Shown here one piece after another: positions 45,882-55,166 of a stretch of 64,000 bases of DNA (positions are counted from its first letter, which is position 1; the number at the start of each line of letters is the position of its first letter). Below the pieces are notes generated by a model. It did no database searches. It was given only the letters and a program-made list of their open reading frames with translations, and was not told the DNA's origin. Source of the DNA: Aphrophora alni (lineage: Eukaryota; Arthropoda; Insecta; Hemiptera; Aphrophoridae); assembly GCA_963513935.1 (NCBI GenBank), contig OY740765.1:123881362-123945361 (forward strand). Reading direction: 5' to 3'. The translations under genes and the position numbers were made by a program.

Positions 45882-46208
45882 ATGGGCAATAGTTTAAAAA
45901 AAAACCAAAAAGAAAGTGGTTGTATGGACAACAAGAGGAATTTTGGATGTCCTAGTGGTCAGTCTGTTCAAAGAACACCAATTTCTCCCGACTTATTAAT
46001 GAAAATTGGAACTAGAGTAGGGAACATAACAGCTTATTATAGACATATCTATCCAGCCAGTAAACCTCCTGTCTTATGTCCTAAACTAATTTTGTGTTCG
46101 AGGCCTGCCTCAATTTCCAAAATAAGTGAAACCCTTGAGCCAGCAAAAATTGTCCCTTCTCCTAAACAAGATCCTATATACGACGTTCCTGGAACACTCG
46201 GTAAATGA
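45882..46208 (+). CDS. Leader ORF A of the Gypsy element, unknown function
   Basis: An ATG-initiated ORF of 108 codons lies between PBS and gag. The N-terminus MGNSLKK fits an N-myristoylation signal (Gly2, Asn3, Ser4, basic residues following). The remainder has a basic middle, a Pro/Ser-rich part and a PIYDVP motif near the end. It is not recognised as any Gypsy protein. Its TGA overlaps the ATG of the next ORF (ATGA, 46205-46208). Known Gypsy elements usually have an untranslated leader here. It could be a small accessory protein or, less likely, a chance ORF; the uninterrupted length in an element otherwise full of breaks favours coding. Confidence 0.5.
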   Translation: MGNSLKKNQKESGCMDNKRNFGCPSGQSVQRTPISPDLLMKIGTRVGNITAYYRHIYPASKPPVLCPKLILCSRPASISKISETLEPAKIVPSPKQDPIYDVPGTLGK

Positions 46209-46396
46209 GCTCCAGAGTACCTTTATATTACCTTCCTATATCAGACCCCGATGTTTTACTAGAAGGATGTGAGACTCTTTTAAAATCATTAATCCAAAGG
46301 ATCATTGAAAGACACTTAAATGGTTATGCTAATTATACTGATGAAGATAACGTTATAAGAGTAGAAATTATAAAGTTAGAAATTGATTTCTATTAG
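46205..46396 (+). CDS. Leader ORF B of the Gypsy element, unknown function
   Basis: A 63-codon ORF whose ATG overlaps the stop of ORF A in an ATGA arrangement, a configuration used for termination-reinitiation in some viruses. The product begins MSSRVPLYYLPISDPDVLLEG, then an amphipathic stretch ETLLKSLIQRIIERHL and an acidic end with alternating hydrophobics. No domain is recognised. It ends about 200 bases before the gag ATG. Coding status is inferred only from the overlap and intactness. Confidence 0.4.
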   Translation: MSSRVPLYYLPISDPDVLLEGCETLLKSLIQRIIERHLNGYANYTDEDNVIRVEIIKLEIDFY

Positions 46397-46597
46397 TGAA
46401 GAAAGATTTTTTTTTGTTGAGATTAGGAAATGAAATTACAATCATTAGGTTATGTTATCATTGGTATTGTGGTCTGCTTGGTTTTAGAGGTTATTTTTAT
46501 CTGGCAAAACGACGCGTGTGCTTTCGCTTTGTTGCAGTGTCTCTTTAAATTAGCGAACAAAACACTCTATTAAAAAATATATATATATAAAAAAAAA

Positions 46598-47530
46598 ATG
46601 GCAACCGAACAACAGGAAATAGAGACCCTAAAACAAGCTCTTTTAAAAACTCAAGAGCAATTAAAGACCCAGTCCGAGCAGTTAAGAATGACTAGTGAAC
46701 AATTGAAAGTGGCTGAAGCTACGAAAATAAAAGACTTGACTACCGCAAATTTACTTGACGCCTGGCGAGGTGATGGACCTGTAACTGTAAACGAATTCTT
46801 TGATAACATAGAGAGAGCCGCTCAAGTAGGGAATTGGACTGAAGGTGACAAAGTTTCTTTATTAAAACTAAAGTTAAAGGGGACTGCTGCATTATTTTTG
46901 AATAGTAACGCCGATTTAGTTCGATCGGATATAACGTTTAAAGAATTAAGAGACAGTTTTGTGGAACGTTTTCGCGTAAAACAATTAGACCAATTTCACT
47001 ACTTAGCCATACAAAACGCGATTCAACACAAAAATGAATCCCCTGAAGCATTTGCGGATCGATGTAAAAGACTTTGTGTAAAAACCATAAGACCGGTTGA
47101 AGATCCGGCACAACAGCGGATAATACACGAAGAAGCAGAGCGAAGAATGTTAGCCGCTTATACAAACGGTTTATTTGGAAATGTAGGACAACAAGTTAGA
47201 TATCGGATGCCTGGAACTATGGCAGAGGCAATTCAGTTAGCCGTCACTGTGGCTGCAGTTGAAGCTAGACGACCTACTCATTTCGTACCTCAGCATAAAA
47301 ATGTGTTTTTAACACAAGTAACTTGTTTAAATTGCAATCGAACTGGACATATGGCAAAAGATTGTCGAGTAAGCAAAGAAAACCCTAAGTCGGATACCTA
47401 TAAGCAAAATAGCTATAATAAGTCGAGTTCTGGCAACAAAACCAAAGGACAGATTGAGTCATGTCATAAGTTTGGACACTTTGCGAGAGACTGTAGAAAT
47501 CCAAAAACAGTCTCAGATGTGCGAGGTTAG
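46598..47530 (+). CDS. gag: Gag polyprotein of the Gypsy element
   Basis: 310 codons from an ATG after an A-run to TAG. Residues 1-45 are a Gln/Glu-rich predicted coiled coil. About 60-200 follow the retrotransposon-gag pattern (WTEGDKVSLLKLKLKGTAAL, ELRDSFVERF, FADRCKRL), corresponding to capsid. Residues 243-256 form a complete CCHC zinc knuckle (CLNCNRTGHMAKDC). A second knuckle near residue 289 (SCHKFGHFARDC) lacks its first Cys. It forms the particle core and binds element RNA. The 3' end overlaps the protease frame by 77 bases, so ribosomal frameshifting (+1 or -2 as the sequence stands) would be needed. The frame is intact. Confidence 0.88.
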   Translation: MATEQQEIETLKQALLKTQEQLKTQSEQLRMTSEQLKVAEATKIKDLTTANLLDAWRGDGPVTVNEFFDNIERAAQVGNWTEGDKVSLLKLKLKGTAALFLNSNADLVRSDITFKELRDSFVERFRVKQLDQFHYLAIQNAIQHKNESPEAFADRCKRLCVKTIRPVEDPAQQRIIHEEAERRMLAAYTNGLFGNVGQQVRYRMPGTMAEAIQLAVTVAAVEARRPTHFVPQHKNVFLTQVTCLNCNRTGHMAKDCRVSKENPKSDTYKQNSYNKSSSGNKTKGQIESCHKFGHFARDCRNPKTVSDVRG

Positions 47531-48446
47531 CGGGAAACAGCAGCAGCCTGTCAGACCGCGAATAAATTCAAAATTTCAAGTATCAAAGGAAGAACATTTA
47601 GTAACAAGTATAATGCATGATGAAACAATCGATCAGATAGTTTTAGATGTAATAATTGGGAAAAAACCATGTAAGTGTATAGTAGATACAGGTGCTACCA
47701 TATGGATTATAAAAAGGGGTATTAATAAAAGGAAAATTTGTGATAGCAATATAACAGCCAGAAGTGTAACAGGGAACCAGTTAAAGATATATGGGAAACA
47801 AGAGGTTTTTGTATCTATTAAAGGAAAACATAGTTTTTCACATGAATTTGTAGTTGCGAATTTACAGATGCCCTATGACGGAATCTTAGGAATGGATTTT
47901 CTAAAAAGTATAGGAGCAAAGTTAGACTTGACTAAAGGAGAACTGTTCTTAGATAACAGTGTCTTTTATTTAAAAGATGTAGGAAACATTCTACCCGTAG
48001 AATGTGGGAAAATGGGGAGTGAATCAAAGTTACAATCACATGTAAGAAATATAGAGCCTGGCCAGCTCAACCCAAACATTAGTGATACTGTTTCTAGGTC
48101 ACTGCCTAATACCGTGACGTCATATTGTGTCAAAACCACAAATGATATAATCCTACCTCCTTTATCAGAAGTAGTAGGTCAGGGATTCCTGATAGTAGAG
48201 AATAAAAGGAAAAAGTGTTTTATTCCAGAAGAAGTGCTTATAGAGCCGGTAGAATTGAATGTATATGGAGTACGAGTCGCGAGAGTTTTAAGTAAAGTGG
48301 GTAAGGGTAACCCAAATGTAAATGTAAAAATAGCAAATTTTAGCCCAGAGAAGCTAATTATTCCGAAAAACTGTACTTTGGGTATGGCGGAAGTGTGTAA
48401 GCCACTAGTGGTTAGGGAAATTAGAGCACAAATAGATATAATGTGA
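47454..48446 (+). CDS. pol: Pol, aspartic protease part
   Basis: The frame begins inside gag; the true upstream border would be a frameshift site. The retropepsin motif VDTGAT (Asp at 47685-47687) and a later GILGMDFL block identify the protease that matures Gag and Pol. After this come about 190 residues with no clear motif before RT, as in other Gypsy elements. It ends at TGA 48444-48446, where homology moves to another frame: a break between PR and RT. Confidence 0.8.
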   Translation: MSHVISLDTLRETVEIQKQSQMCEVSGKQQQPVRPRINSKFQVSKEEHLVTSIMHDETIDQIVLDVIIGKKPCKCIVDTGATIWIIKRGINKRKICDSNITARSVTGNQLKIYGKQEVFVSIKGKHSFSHEFVVANLQMPYDGILGMDFLKSIGAKLDLTKGELFLDNSVFYLKDVGNILPVECGKMGSESKLQSHVRNIEPGQLNPNISDTVSRSLPNTVTSYCVKTTNDIILPPLSEVVGQGFLIVENKRKKCFIPEEVLIEPVELNVYGVRVARVLSKVGKGNPNVNVKIANFSPEKLIIPKNCTLGMAEVCKPLVVREIRAQIDIM

Positions 48447-49143
48447 ATTATGTAGACATTGGAAACAAAGAATTAGTTGAAGTAATAGAAAATAAGTTAA
48501 TGCATTTAACTGAGCTAGAACGTAAAGTGTTATGCCCTATGTTATACCGTTATGCACATGTATTTGATGAGCCTAAGGACAGATTGGTTGTAATAGTAGC
48601 ATTGAACATAAAATAGATACAGGAAATTTTCCTCCTATTAGAAAAAATCCATATAGAATGCCACATGCATTAAAACCTATAGTGGAGGAGCAAATTAAGG
48701 ATATGTTAGAAAAGGGAATTATACGTCCATCTACATCACCGTGGTCAAGTCCAGTAGTAATAGTAAATAAGAAAAGCACTGATGGAACTCCAAAGCATAG
48801 GTTTTGTGTGGACTATAGAGCTCTCAACACTATAACACGTGGAGACGCCTACCCATTGCCAAACATTACAGAAACGTTGGATTGTCTGAACAATAGTATA
48901 TTCTTTACTACTCTCGATTTATACAGTGGTTTCCATCAAGTAAAAATGTCACCAAATGATATTGAGAAAACGGCATTTAGTATACCCGGACAACATTACG
49001 AATTTCAAAATATGCCCTTTGGTTTGTGTAATGCACCTGCAACTTTTCAAAGACTTATGGATAGCATATTGTTAGGAATGAATGGTGAGGAAGCTTTGGT
49101 TTACCTAGACGATATAATTGTTTTTAGTAGTACTATAGAATAA
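48443..49143 (+). pseudogene. pol: Pol, reverse transcriptase domain, frame-broken
   Basis: The N-terminal lead-in (HLTELERKVL, YRYAHVFDEP) is in a different frame, 48443-48602. The main RT lies in the frame open from about 48586 to a TAA at 49141-49143. It shows HRFCVDYRALN, YPLPNI, FTTLDLYSGFHQVKM, MPFGLCNAPATFQRLMD and the catalytic YLDDIIVFS (both Asp kept). It copies RNA into DNA from the tRNA primer. Two frame changes (about 48443 and 48585) and the in-frame TAA just after YLDD disrupt it; the homology continues past the TAA in the same frame, so the stop is a point change. Confidence 0.9.
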
Positions 49144-50535
49144 CACGCTAAACGCCTTGATAAGGTTTTACAAAGATTAGAAACCGCAAACTTATATGCA
49201 CAGTTATCCAAATGCGTATTTGCTACAAAAGAAGTAGAATATTTGGGACATATTGTCACAGATAATGGTATCTTACCAGACCCTAAAAAGATACAGGCTA
49301 TTAAAAACTACCCCCAACCACAAAATGTAAGGGAAATAAGAGCTTTCTTAGGATTAGTAGGTTATTATAGACGCTTCATTAAAAACTTCGCTGAAATAGC
49401 TAAACCTATAACAGAGTTAACAAAAAAGGATACTAACTTTGTTTGGAATAATTTACAGGAAGAAGCTTTTAAACTATTAACTAATACATTATGTCATGAA
49501 CCTATTCTTAAATACCCAGATTTTTCTAAACCTTTTATATTACGCATAGTTGCCTCAACTGTTGCAATCGGAGCTGTATTGTCACAATTATACAACAATC
49601 AAGAACACCCTATAGGATATGCGAGTAGACAACTTAATAAAGCCGAAAGAAATTATGGTACAACGGAAAGAGAACTTCTTGCTTTAGTATGGGCTACCAA
49701 ATACTTCAGATGTTACCTTTACGGACATAAATTTACGGTGATAACAGATCACGATGCTTTAAAATGGATGTTAAGTTTGAAAGATCCGTCCTCGAGATTA
49801 TTACGGTGGTCACTACGATTATCAGAGTTTGATTATGATGTAATACACAAACCAGGAAAGAAACACACCAATGCAGATGCACTAAGTAGGTGTGTAAACA
49901 CAATAGTAACACCTTATTTATCTCGATCAGAAATCCTGTCGGAACAACGAAAAGATAATTTCTGTCAATTAAAGAGGAAAAATCTTGGTGAAAATTACAA
50001 ATTAGATGACGACGGTCTATTGTATAACATCGAAAGTAAAGAGTCTAAGTTGGTTATTCCTAAAACTATGGTACCACTAATCATAAAAAATCATCATAAT
50101 ACAATATTTTCCGGACATCAAGGGATAAAAAGAATTATTATTTTAATTAAAGAAAGATATTTTTGGTCATCTTTAAATAAAGATGTAGAGGAATATATAA
50201 ATAAGTGTATCTCATGCAATCAAAGAAAACCAGGTAGAAGAGTAAAAGCTCCAATGGTAAAATTTACGCCTGTATTAGAACCTTTCGAACTAGTATCCCT
50301 AGACATAGTAGGACCATTACCCGTGAGTAAAAATGGAAATAGGTATTTACTTACTTTCATAGATCACTTAACTAGGTATTGTAAAGCTATACCAATTCCG
50401 TATCAAAGTGCAGATATTGTAGCTAAGCAATTTGTACTTAAAATTATAACAAGACATGGCGTACCAAAACGTTTGTTAACAGATCAAGGACGAAATTTCG
50501 TATCTTTTTCTTTAAAACAGTATGTGCCATATTAG
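49144..50535 (+). pseudogene. pol: Pol, RT thumb, RNase H and integrase N-terminal/core
   Basis: The frame continues after the TAA. RT connection: EYLGHIV, REIRAFLGLVGYYRRFI. RNase H: the first catalytic block, normally TDAS, reads IVAS, so the Asp is Val (codon 49549-49551). The later acidic residues are kept in TERELLALVWA, TDHDALKWM and NADALSR. Integrase: a zinc-binding HHCC pattern (HH...GHQG, CISC), the first Asp in SLDIVGPLP and the second in LLTDQGRNF. The frame is lost near 50515-50535, before the third catalytic residue. The RNase H change alone should block replication. Confidence 0.9.
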
Positions 50536-51548
50536 GAATTAAGAAAATTCAGACCACTCCATATCACCCACAATGTAACGGACTATTAGAAAGATTCCAT
50601 AAATCTATAGCAGACATGATATCCCATTATGTAGACAAAGGCGGTAAAAATTGGGACGAAATAGTACCTTATACTCTAATGGCTTATAGAAGTGCGTGAC
50701 AGACAACAACTGGACATAGTCCACATATGCTTTTGTATGGACATGAAATGAGTTTGCCTACAGGGGACGACCTGTCAATAAAAATGGAAGTTAACGACAA
50801 CGAAAAGTTTGAATTGCATAAATTGATAAAAACCTTGAAGCAAGTTAGGAAAACAGCTGTTAAAAACACAGAAACGAGTAAGGATAAAAATAAAAAGTAT
50901 TACGATAAGAGAAGTAAGTTGGTACAATATAAAATAGGAGATTATGTATTTTTATACGATCCTAGCTTGAAGAAAGGACCACTAAGAAAATTTTCAAAAC
51001 GTTGGAAAGGACCATATGTAATTGAACAAGTTTTGAATAATCTAAATTATAAAATTAAATTAAACTCTAAGGATATTGTTATTGTACATGTAAACAGACT
51101 AAAACCTAGTAAGAGTAAACAGGATGCGGTTAACCATAAATATTGGCATTACAGACTACCAGCTTTATCCTATAGAGATAACAATGAATGGAATGACGTA
51201 GTCACCGATAACGAAGTTGTTGATGAGGAAACTATTAATGAGGGAAAATATGTTGGATGTGGACCTATTTTACAGTTGGAAGAAAGTGAAGTTATGGAAG
51301 GAAGAGTGAGTGAAGAAGAAGAAAAGGATGATACATCGGATGAGGACACTTTCCTTGACGACACTTACCTTGATCCTAGAAATCCTGATTGGTTACCTTG
51401 TAGACCCCAACCTGTAACCCCACCCCTTCCTCTTCCCACCCTTATGACTTTAGACCTAGAACAACAAGTAATCGAAGTAACTAATGTATATTTTCCTCGA
51501 TATTTCAGATGTCTTCATTTCGTTATTGATCATCATCAGCAACATTAG
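50519..51548 (+). pseudogene. pol: Pol, integrase C-terminal part and acidic tail
   Basis: After a one-base shift near 50515 the integrase core continues with the third catalytic residue, Glu, at 50589-50591 in a NGLLERFHKS block. A TGA at 50697-50699 interrupts it; the frame then stays open from 50700 to 51548. It contains LLYGHEMSLP, the basic GDYVFLYDP region and the GPY/F module (RWKGPYVIEQ, VHVNRLKP) that targets or stabilises integration. A long acidic, Pro-rich tail follows (SEEEEKDDTSDEDTF, PVTPPLPLPTL). The last 65 bases overlap the env start. Confidence 0.88.
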
Positions 51549-53478
51549 CGCTGTTACAGTAAACTGTACTTACTCTTATCAATCTACAGGACAAACATGT
51601 AACCTTGACAAAGGGTTAGTTTTTATACAAGAGAGGGATATAATTCTTTCCACCAAAACATGGACTATAGTAATATCTATAGGGACTGAAGATTACGATG
51701 AAGTACTGACAAATATTGAATCTTTATTTACCGAACTCAAAATTCAAAGAAAAAATAATACTGAACTTGACGATTTAATCCCATATCATGAAATTTCACG
51801 ACTCCGTACCTCTCTGCGTTTAACACGTAATGAAATATTAAATTTAAAATTACTTCTACCTACTTCAAGACCAAAAAGAGGATTAGCGAATGTAGTCGGA
51901 AATGCGTTTAAATTTCTTTTCGGAACTATGGATGATGAAGACTTTTAAGATATTAATTCTAAGCTCAAAGACCTAGATGCCCACTCTGAAACTTTAGTAC
52001 ATATAGAACAGGAACAACTTACATACATGAAGAAACTAACTAATGAAGTTGATGGAAATTCAAAAGCTATTAAAATTATAGCAAACACCCTGAAAGAAAC
52101 CATTTTTGAAGTGAAGCATACTAATTTTTCTATTTGGAATGAGCTAAATCAACTAACAAGAAAATTACGATATCAGTCACGTATATGTTCGTTATTTAGA
52201 GAAATAGAATCAACGTTGAGTGTAGTAGATAAACAGTTGGTACAATTACAAGAAGCACTTGATGTTACCTCTACGGGGTATTTGAGTTCTATGCTAGTAA
52301 AACCTTCAAAATTGACCTCTATCCTAAAAGATATCACAACCCAATTACCCAGTGGTTTGTCCTTATTAACAAATACTGAGCTAGATAAAGTATATGGTTA
52401 TTATAGAGTTGCAAAAGTACATGCTATGTCAGTAGGTAACACTATAATATTGATTGTTGACTTACCTCTTAAGTTAGATAATAGATATTTTGAATTGTTT
52501 AAAATAAGTCCATTACCATATTATGACAATGACTTAAAACATTATGTAATAGTGCGGGGCAATGCCAAATATTTTGCTATTTCAAGTGATAGACAGTGGT
52601 TCGCGTTATATTTTGAAGAAGACCAACTGAAAGGCTGCATCGATCAGCTGTATGGAATCTGCTCCATTGAGACACCAATTCTACCCACAACTGAAGGCAA
52701 CAACTGTGTATATGCAATGTTCATAGGGGAAGACGAAAAAGTTCATCAATATTGTCAACGAGAAATTCTAAAAACTTTTACTACACCAGTAATGTACCCA
52801 GGTCCACAAGGTTAATTTAGGATCTATAGTTTTCCAAGTAGTATTCGTACTACACGACAATGTACCCATGACCCAAATACAATTTCTCAAATAGTAACCC
52901 GAGTCTTACAGGGTACCGGGTACTGTATTATCTTATATAATACAGATAATTGTTACATACATTCCAAGTACTTCCAGATAACACCCAAATCTAAAGGAAA
53001 AACTTCTATTAAAATTCAATCCAATCACATAATCGTACCTTCTGTTAAAGACATTCTGTCACCCATTGAAAGATCTTTATTTAAAAATCACTCCTTTAAT
53101 GACACCAACCACATCATGGAATTAGAGCAAATCTTAAATGATAACACAGACAAGGCTGACGTCATAACCATTGAGAGATTACAGCGGATGTTGACCACAA
53201 CAAGGAAAACTAGAATAGTAAACGATAGTCCTCTCTTGACCTATCTAATTGTAATATTTGTTGCAATACTAGTAACAAGTTGTCTGACTCTCAGTTGTGT
53301 CCTTCATTTCGTTCTCCCCCATCACATCCGGCATCGTATCCAGCAGCATCGACCCTCGACTCAGAATGATGAACCGGAAACACCAGCAGTACCACCAACT
53401 GCCATACATATCTACAACGTAACTTCGGAGGATGAAACTACGAGGTTTGCCGAGGGTCAGCTCACCACCACGTCTTAA
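51484..53478 (+). pseudogene. env: Envelope-like protein, errantivirus/baculovirus-F type, two nonsense breaks
   Basis: The env frame opens at 51484, overlapping pol, with a hydrophobic signal-peptide-like stretch (FISLLIIISNIS). A splice acceptor-like TATTTCAG ends at 51508, fitting expression from a spliced RNA. RPKR at 51868-51879 is a furin-type site, and a Gly/Ala/Phe-rich fusion-peptide-like stretch follows. An in-frame TAA lies at 51946-51948 and another at 52813-52815; the surrounding frame is otherwise open and colinear to TAA at 53476-53478. Near the end is one membrane segment (about 53236-53305, LIVIFVAILVTSCLTL) and a His/Arg/Pro-rich tail. The overall arrangement matches insect env of this class. 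This copy cannot give a full-length product. Confidence 0.8.
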
Positions 53479-53726
53479 ATTTGAATTCTTATATATGAAC
53501 TTAATTATTAATTGTTTGTCTTATCTTTAAATTTAATTGTTAATTTTAGTGATAAATTGTGTGTTGTATTTTAGTAATAACTCTGAATATTGTTTAGATT
53601 TAGCATGGTAATTGTTATTGAATTTATTCTGTATTTAAAATTTTACACTTATACCCGATAATCTCATTAAAAAAAAAAAAAATTGAATTTCAACAGAGAT
53701 GTAGAGAAGTTGAGTAAACCTGTTAA

Positions 53727-53787
<61 letters not shown>

Positions 53788-53930
53788 GGAAAAAAATTAG
53801 TAATAAAATAAATATATTACCATATATTAAATAAGTAGAAAACAAATATATAAAATAAAATTGTAAATGATATAAAAAATGAAAAAAACACACACACACA
53901 CACACGAAACTCTATCACCGGACCTTAACT
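53479..53930. other. 3' untranslated remnant, A14 run and (TA)n tract; 3' LTR not found
   Basis: AT-rich sequence follows the env stop up to A14 at 53670-53683, then a short stretch, a (TA)n tract at 53731-53782 and a (CA)n tract at about 53888-53905. None of the LTR landmarks (TGTAGTGCCC, TATAAAACGTCATG, GCGCACTACA) occurs here. Confidence 0.7.
53731..53782. repeat. (TA)n microsatellite
   Basis: Uninterrupted AT repeat of about 50 bases. Confidence 0.95.
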
Positions 53931-53933
53931 GAA

Positions 53934-53962
53934 AAGAGGAAGGCTCTCAGTGCTTTCCTCTT
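53934..53962. other. Hairpin, 11-bp stem
   Basis: AAGAGGAAGGC pairs with GCTTTCCTCTT (one wobble) around a 7-base loop TCTCAGT. It lies between the Gypsy remnant and the mariner-type remnant; its origin is unknown. Confidence 0.55.
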
Positions 53963-54179
53963 CTTAAAAAAAAAACATATTTTTTCAAAAATAAAATTCC
54001 TATTCAACCATCATTTCATGTATAGAAACCATTATTATATAGTTACTTGTAATGGTAATAAAAAATATAAAAATCGGTGACTCAATTCATGTACGTCTTG
54101 ATAGAATGGTAGAAACGTATAACCACATATCACAAAGCTTATCTCTGCCTACAGAGACAAAGTATCGCCGATTTGCAAC

Positions 54180-55166
54180 ATTCCGTATTGACTTTAGAAG
54201 AACTATGCATTTAGAAGAACATTTAATAAAGCACCACCTCACGGAAATAACATTCGGTGTTGGAGTAAACAATTTATAAACACTGGGTCAGTTAAAAAAC
54301 AAAGTAGGCTTGGTAGACCACCAGTCTCAAACCAAACAGTAGAAAACCTAAGACTATCTAGTATTAGAAGTCCCAAATAACCCTTCCTTTATCAAAGTCT
54401 TGAATTAGGAATACCAGTAAGTAGACTTCACAAAGTTTTAGACAAAAGTCCATCTTCATGCATACAAAATTCAGCTTAAAAAAAAATCTAATATTAATAA
54501 AAAATCAGTATCTGCTACTTTTATGTTGAATCAAATAGCAGAAAACTAATCATTTTTTAATGATGTTATGTTTTCGATGAAGCCACGTTTAACAACAATG
54601 GTTGTGCTAATAGGCAAAATGTACGAATTTGGGGATCTCAACAATCCTCATGCAATTTTTGAAAAGGAAAAAAGATTCGCCAAATGTCAAGGTTTGGTGT
54701 GGTCTGTCCAAAGAACAAGTGATTGGGCCATTTTTTTCGCTGAACGAATTATCAATGGGAATGTGTACCTGAACGTGCTGGAGAGTTATTGTTTACCTCA
54801 ACTCCACGAAATGGAAAATATAAATAGTCTTTATTTTCAGCAAGACGAAGCGCCTCCACATTACAAAACCATTGTTCGACATTCCATATAAAGTACCCAA
54901 ACAGGTGGATTGTCAAAGGTGGCCCTATATTATGGCCTCCAAGGAGCCCAGACTTGCCTCCTTGTTATTATTTTTTTCTGGGGGTATGTTAAAAACATAG
55001 TTTATTCACAAAATATCACAATTTGGCTCATCTGAGAGAAAGAACCAGACATGCAGTATTATCCACTGAAACAAGAGCAATGTTGTACAACATGTGGGCT
55101 GAAATAGACCATCGTCTGGATGTTTGTATAGCAACAAATTATTGGTGGCCACATGAAGTGTATTAG
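54180..55166 (+). pseudogene. mariner-type DDE transposase pseudogene
   Basis: The N-terminal HTH part reads PPHGNNIRCWSKQFINTGSV, then LGRPPVSNQTVENLR and, after a TAA, SLELGIPVSRLHKVL. The catalytic part (54568-54891) contains WAIFFAERIINGNVYLNVLE and YFQQDEAPPHY, in which the second catalytic Asp is kept in QQDEAPPH. After a frameshift at about 54890, RWIVKGGPILWPPRSPDLPP (the third catalytic Asp block) is followed by the C-terminal ETRAMLYNMWAEIDHRLDVC. At least three frame breaks make it inactive. Typical full length is about 340 residues, so nearly the whole gene is represented. Terminal inverted repeats were not identified. Confidence 0.85.

Larger units (their letters stand above)
44984..53690 (+). 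mobile_element. Ty3/Gypsy retrotransposon (endogenous errantivirus-like) with env, 3' LTR missing
   Basis: Order: 5' LTR, PBS, leader with two small ORFs, gag, PR, RT, RNase H, IN, env. Env downstream of pol in an overlapping frame is the errantivirus layout, but the Gag has a CCHC zinc knuckle, unlike the better-known Drosophila gypsy group. The reading frames are broken at several points in pol and env. The sequence from the env stop to an A14 run (53670-53683) shows no second LTR. The insert therefore cannot transpose as it stands. It is a decayed copy in a host genome. Confidence 0.9.

Noticed and set aside
53479..53690. 3' LTR or polypurine tract of the Gypsy element
   Set aside because: No sequence shared with the 5' LTR; the A14 run alone is not a convincing polypurine tract.
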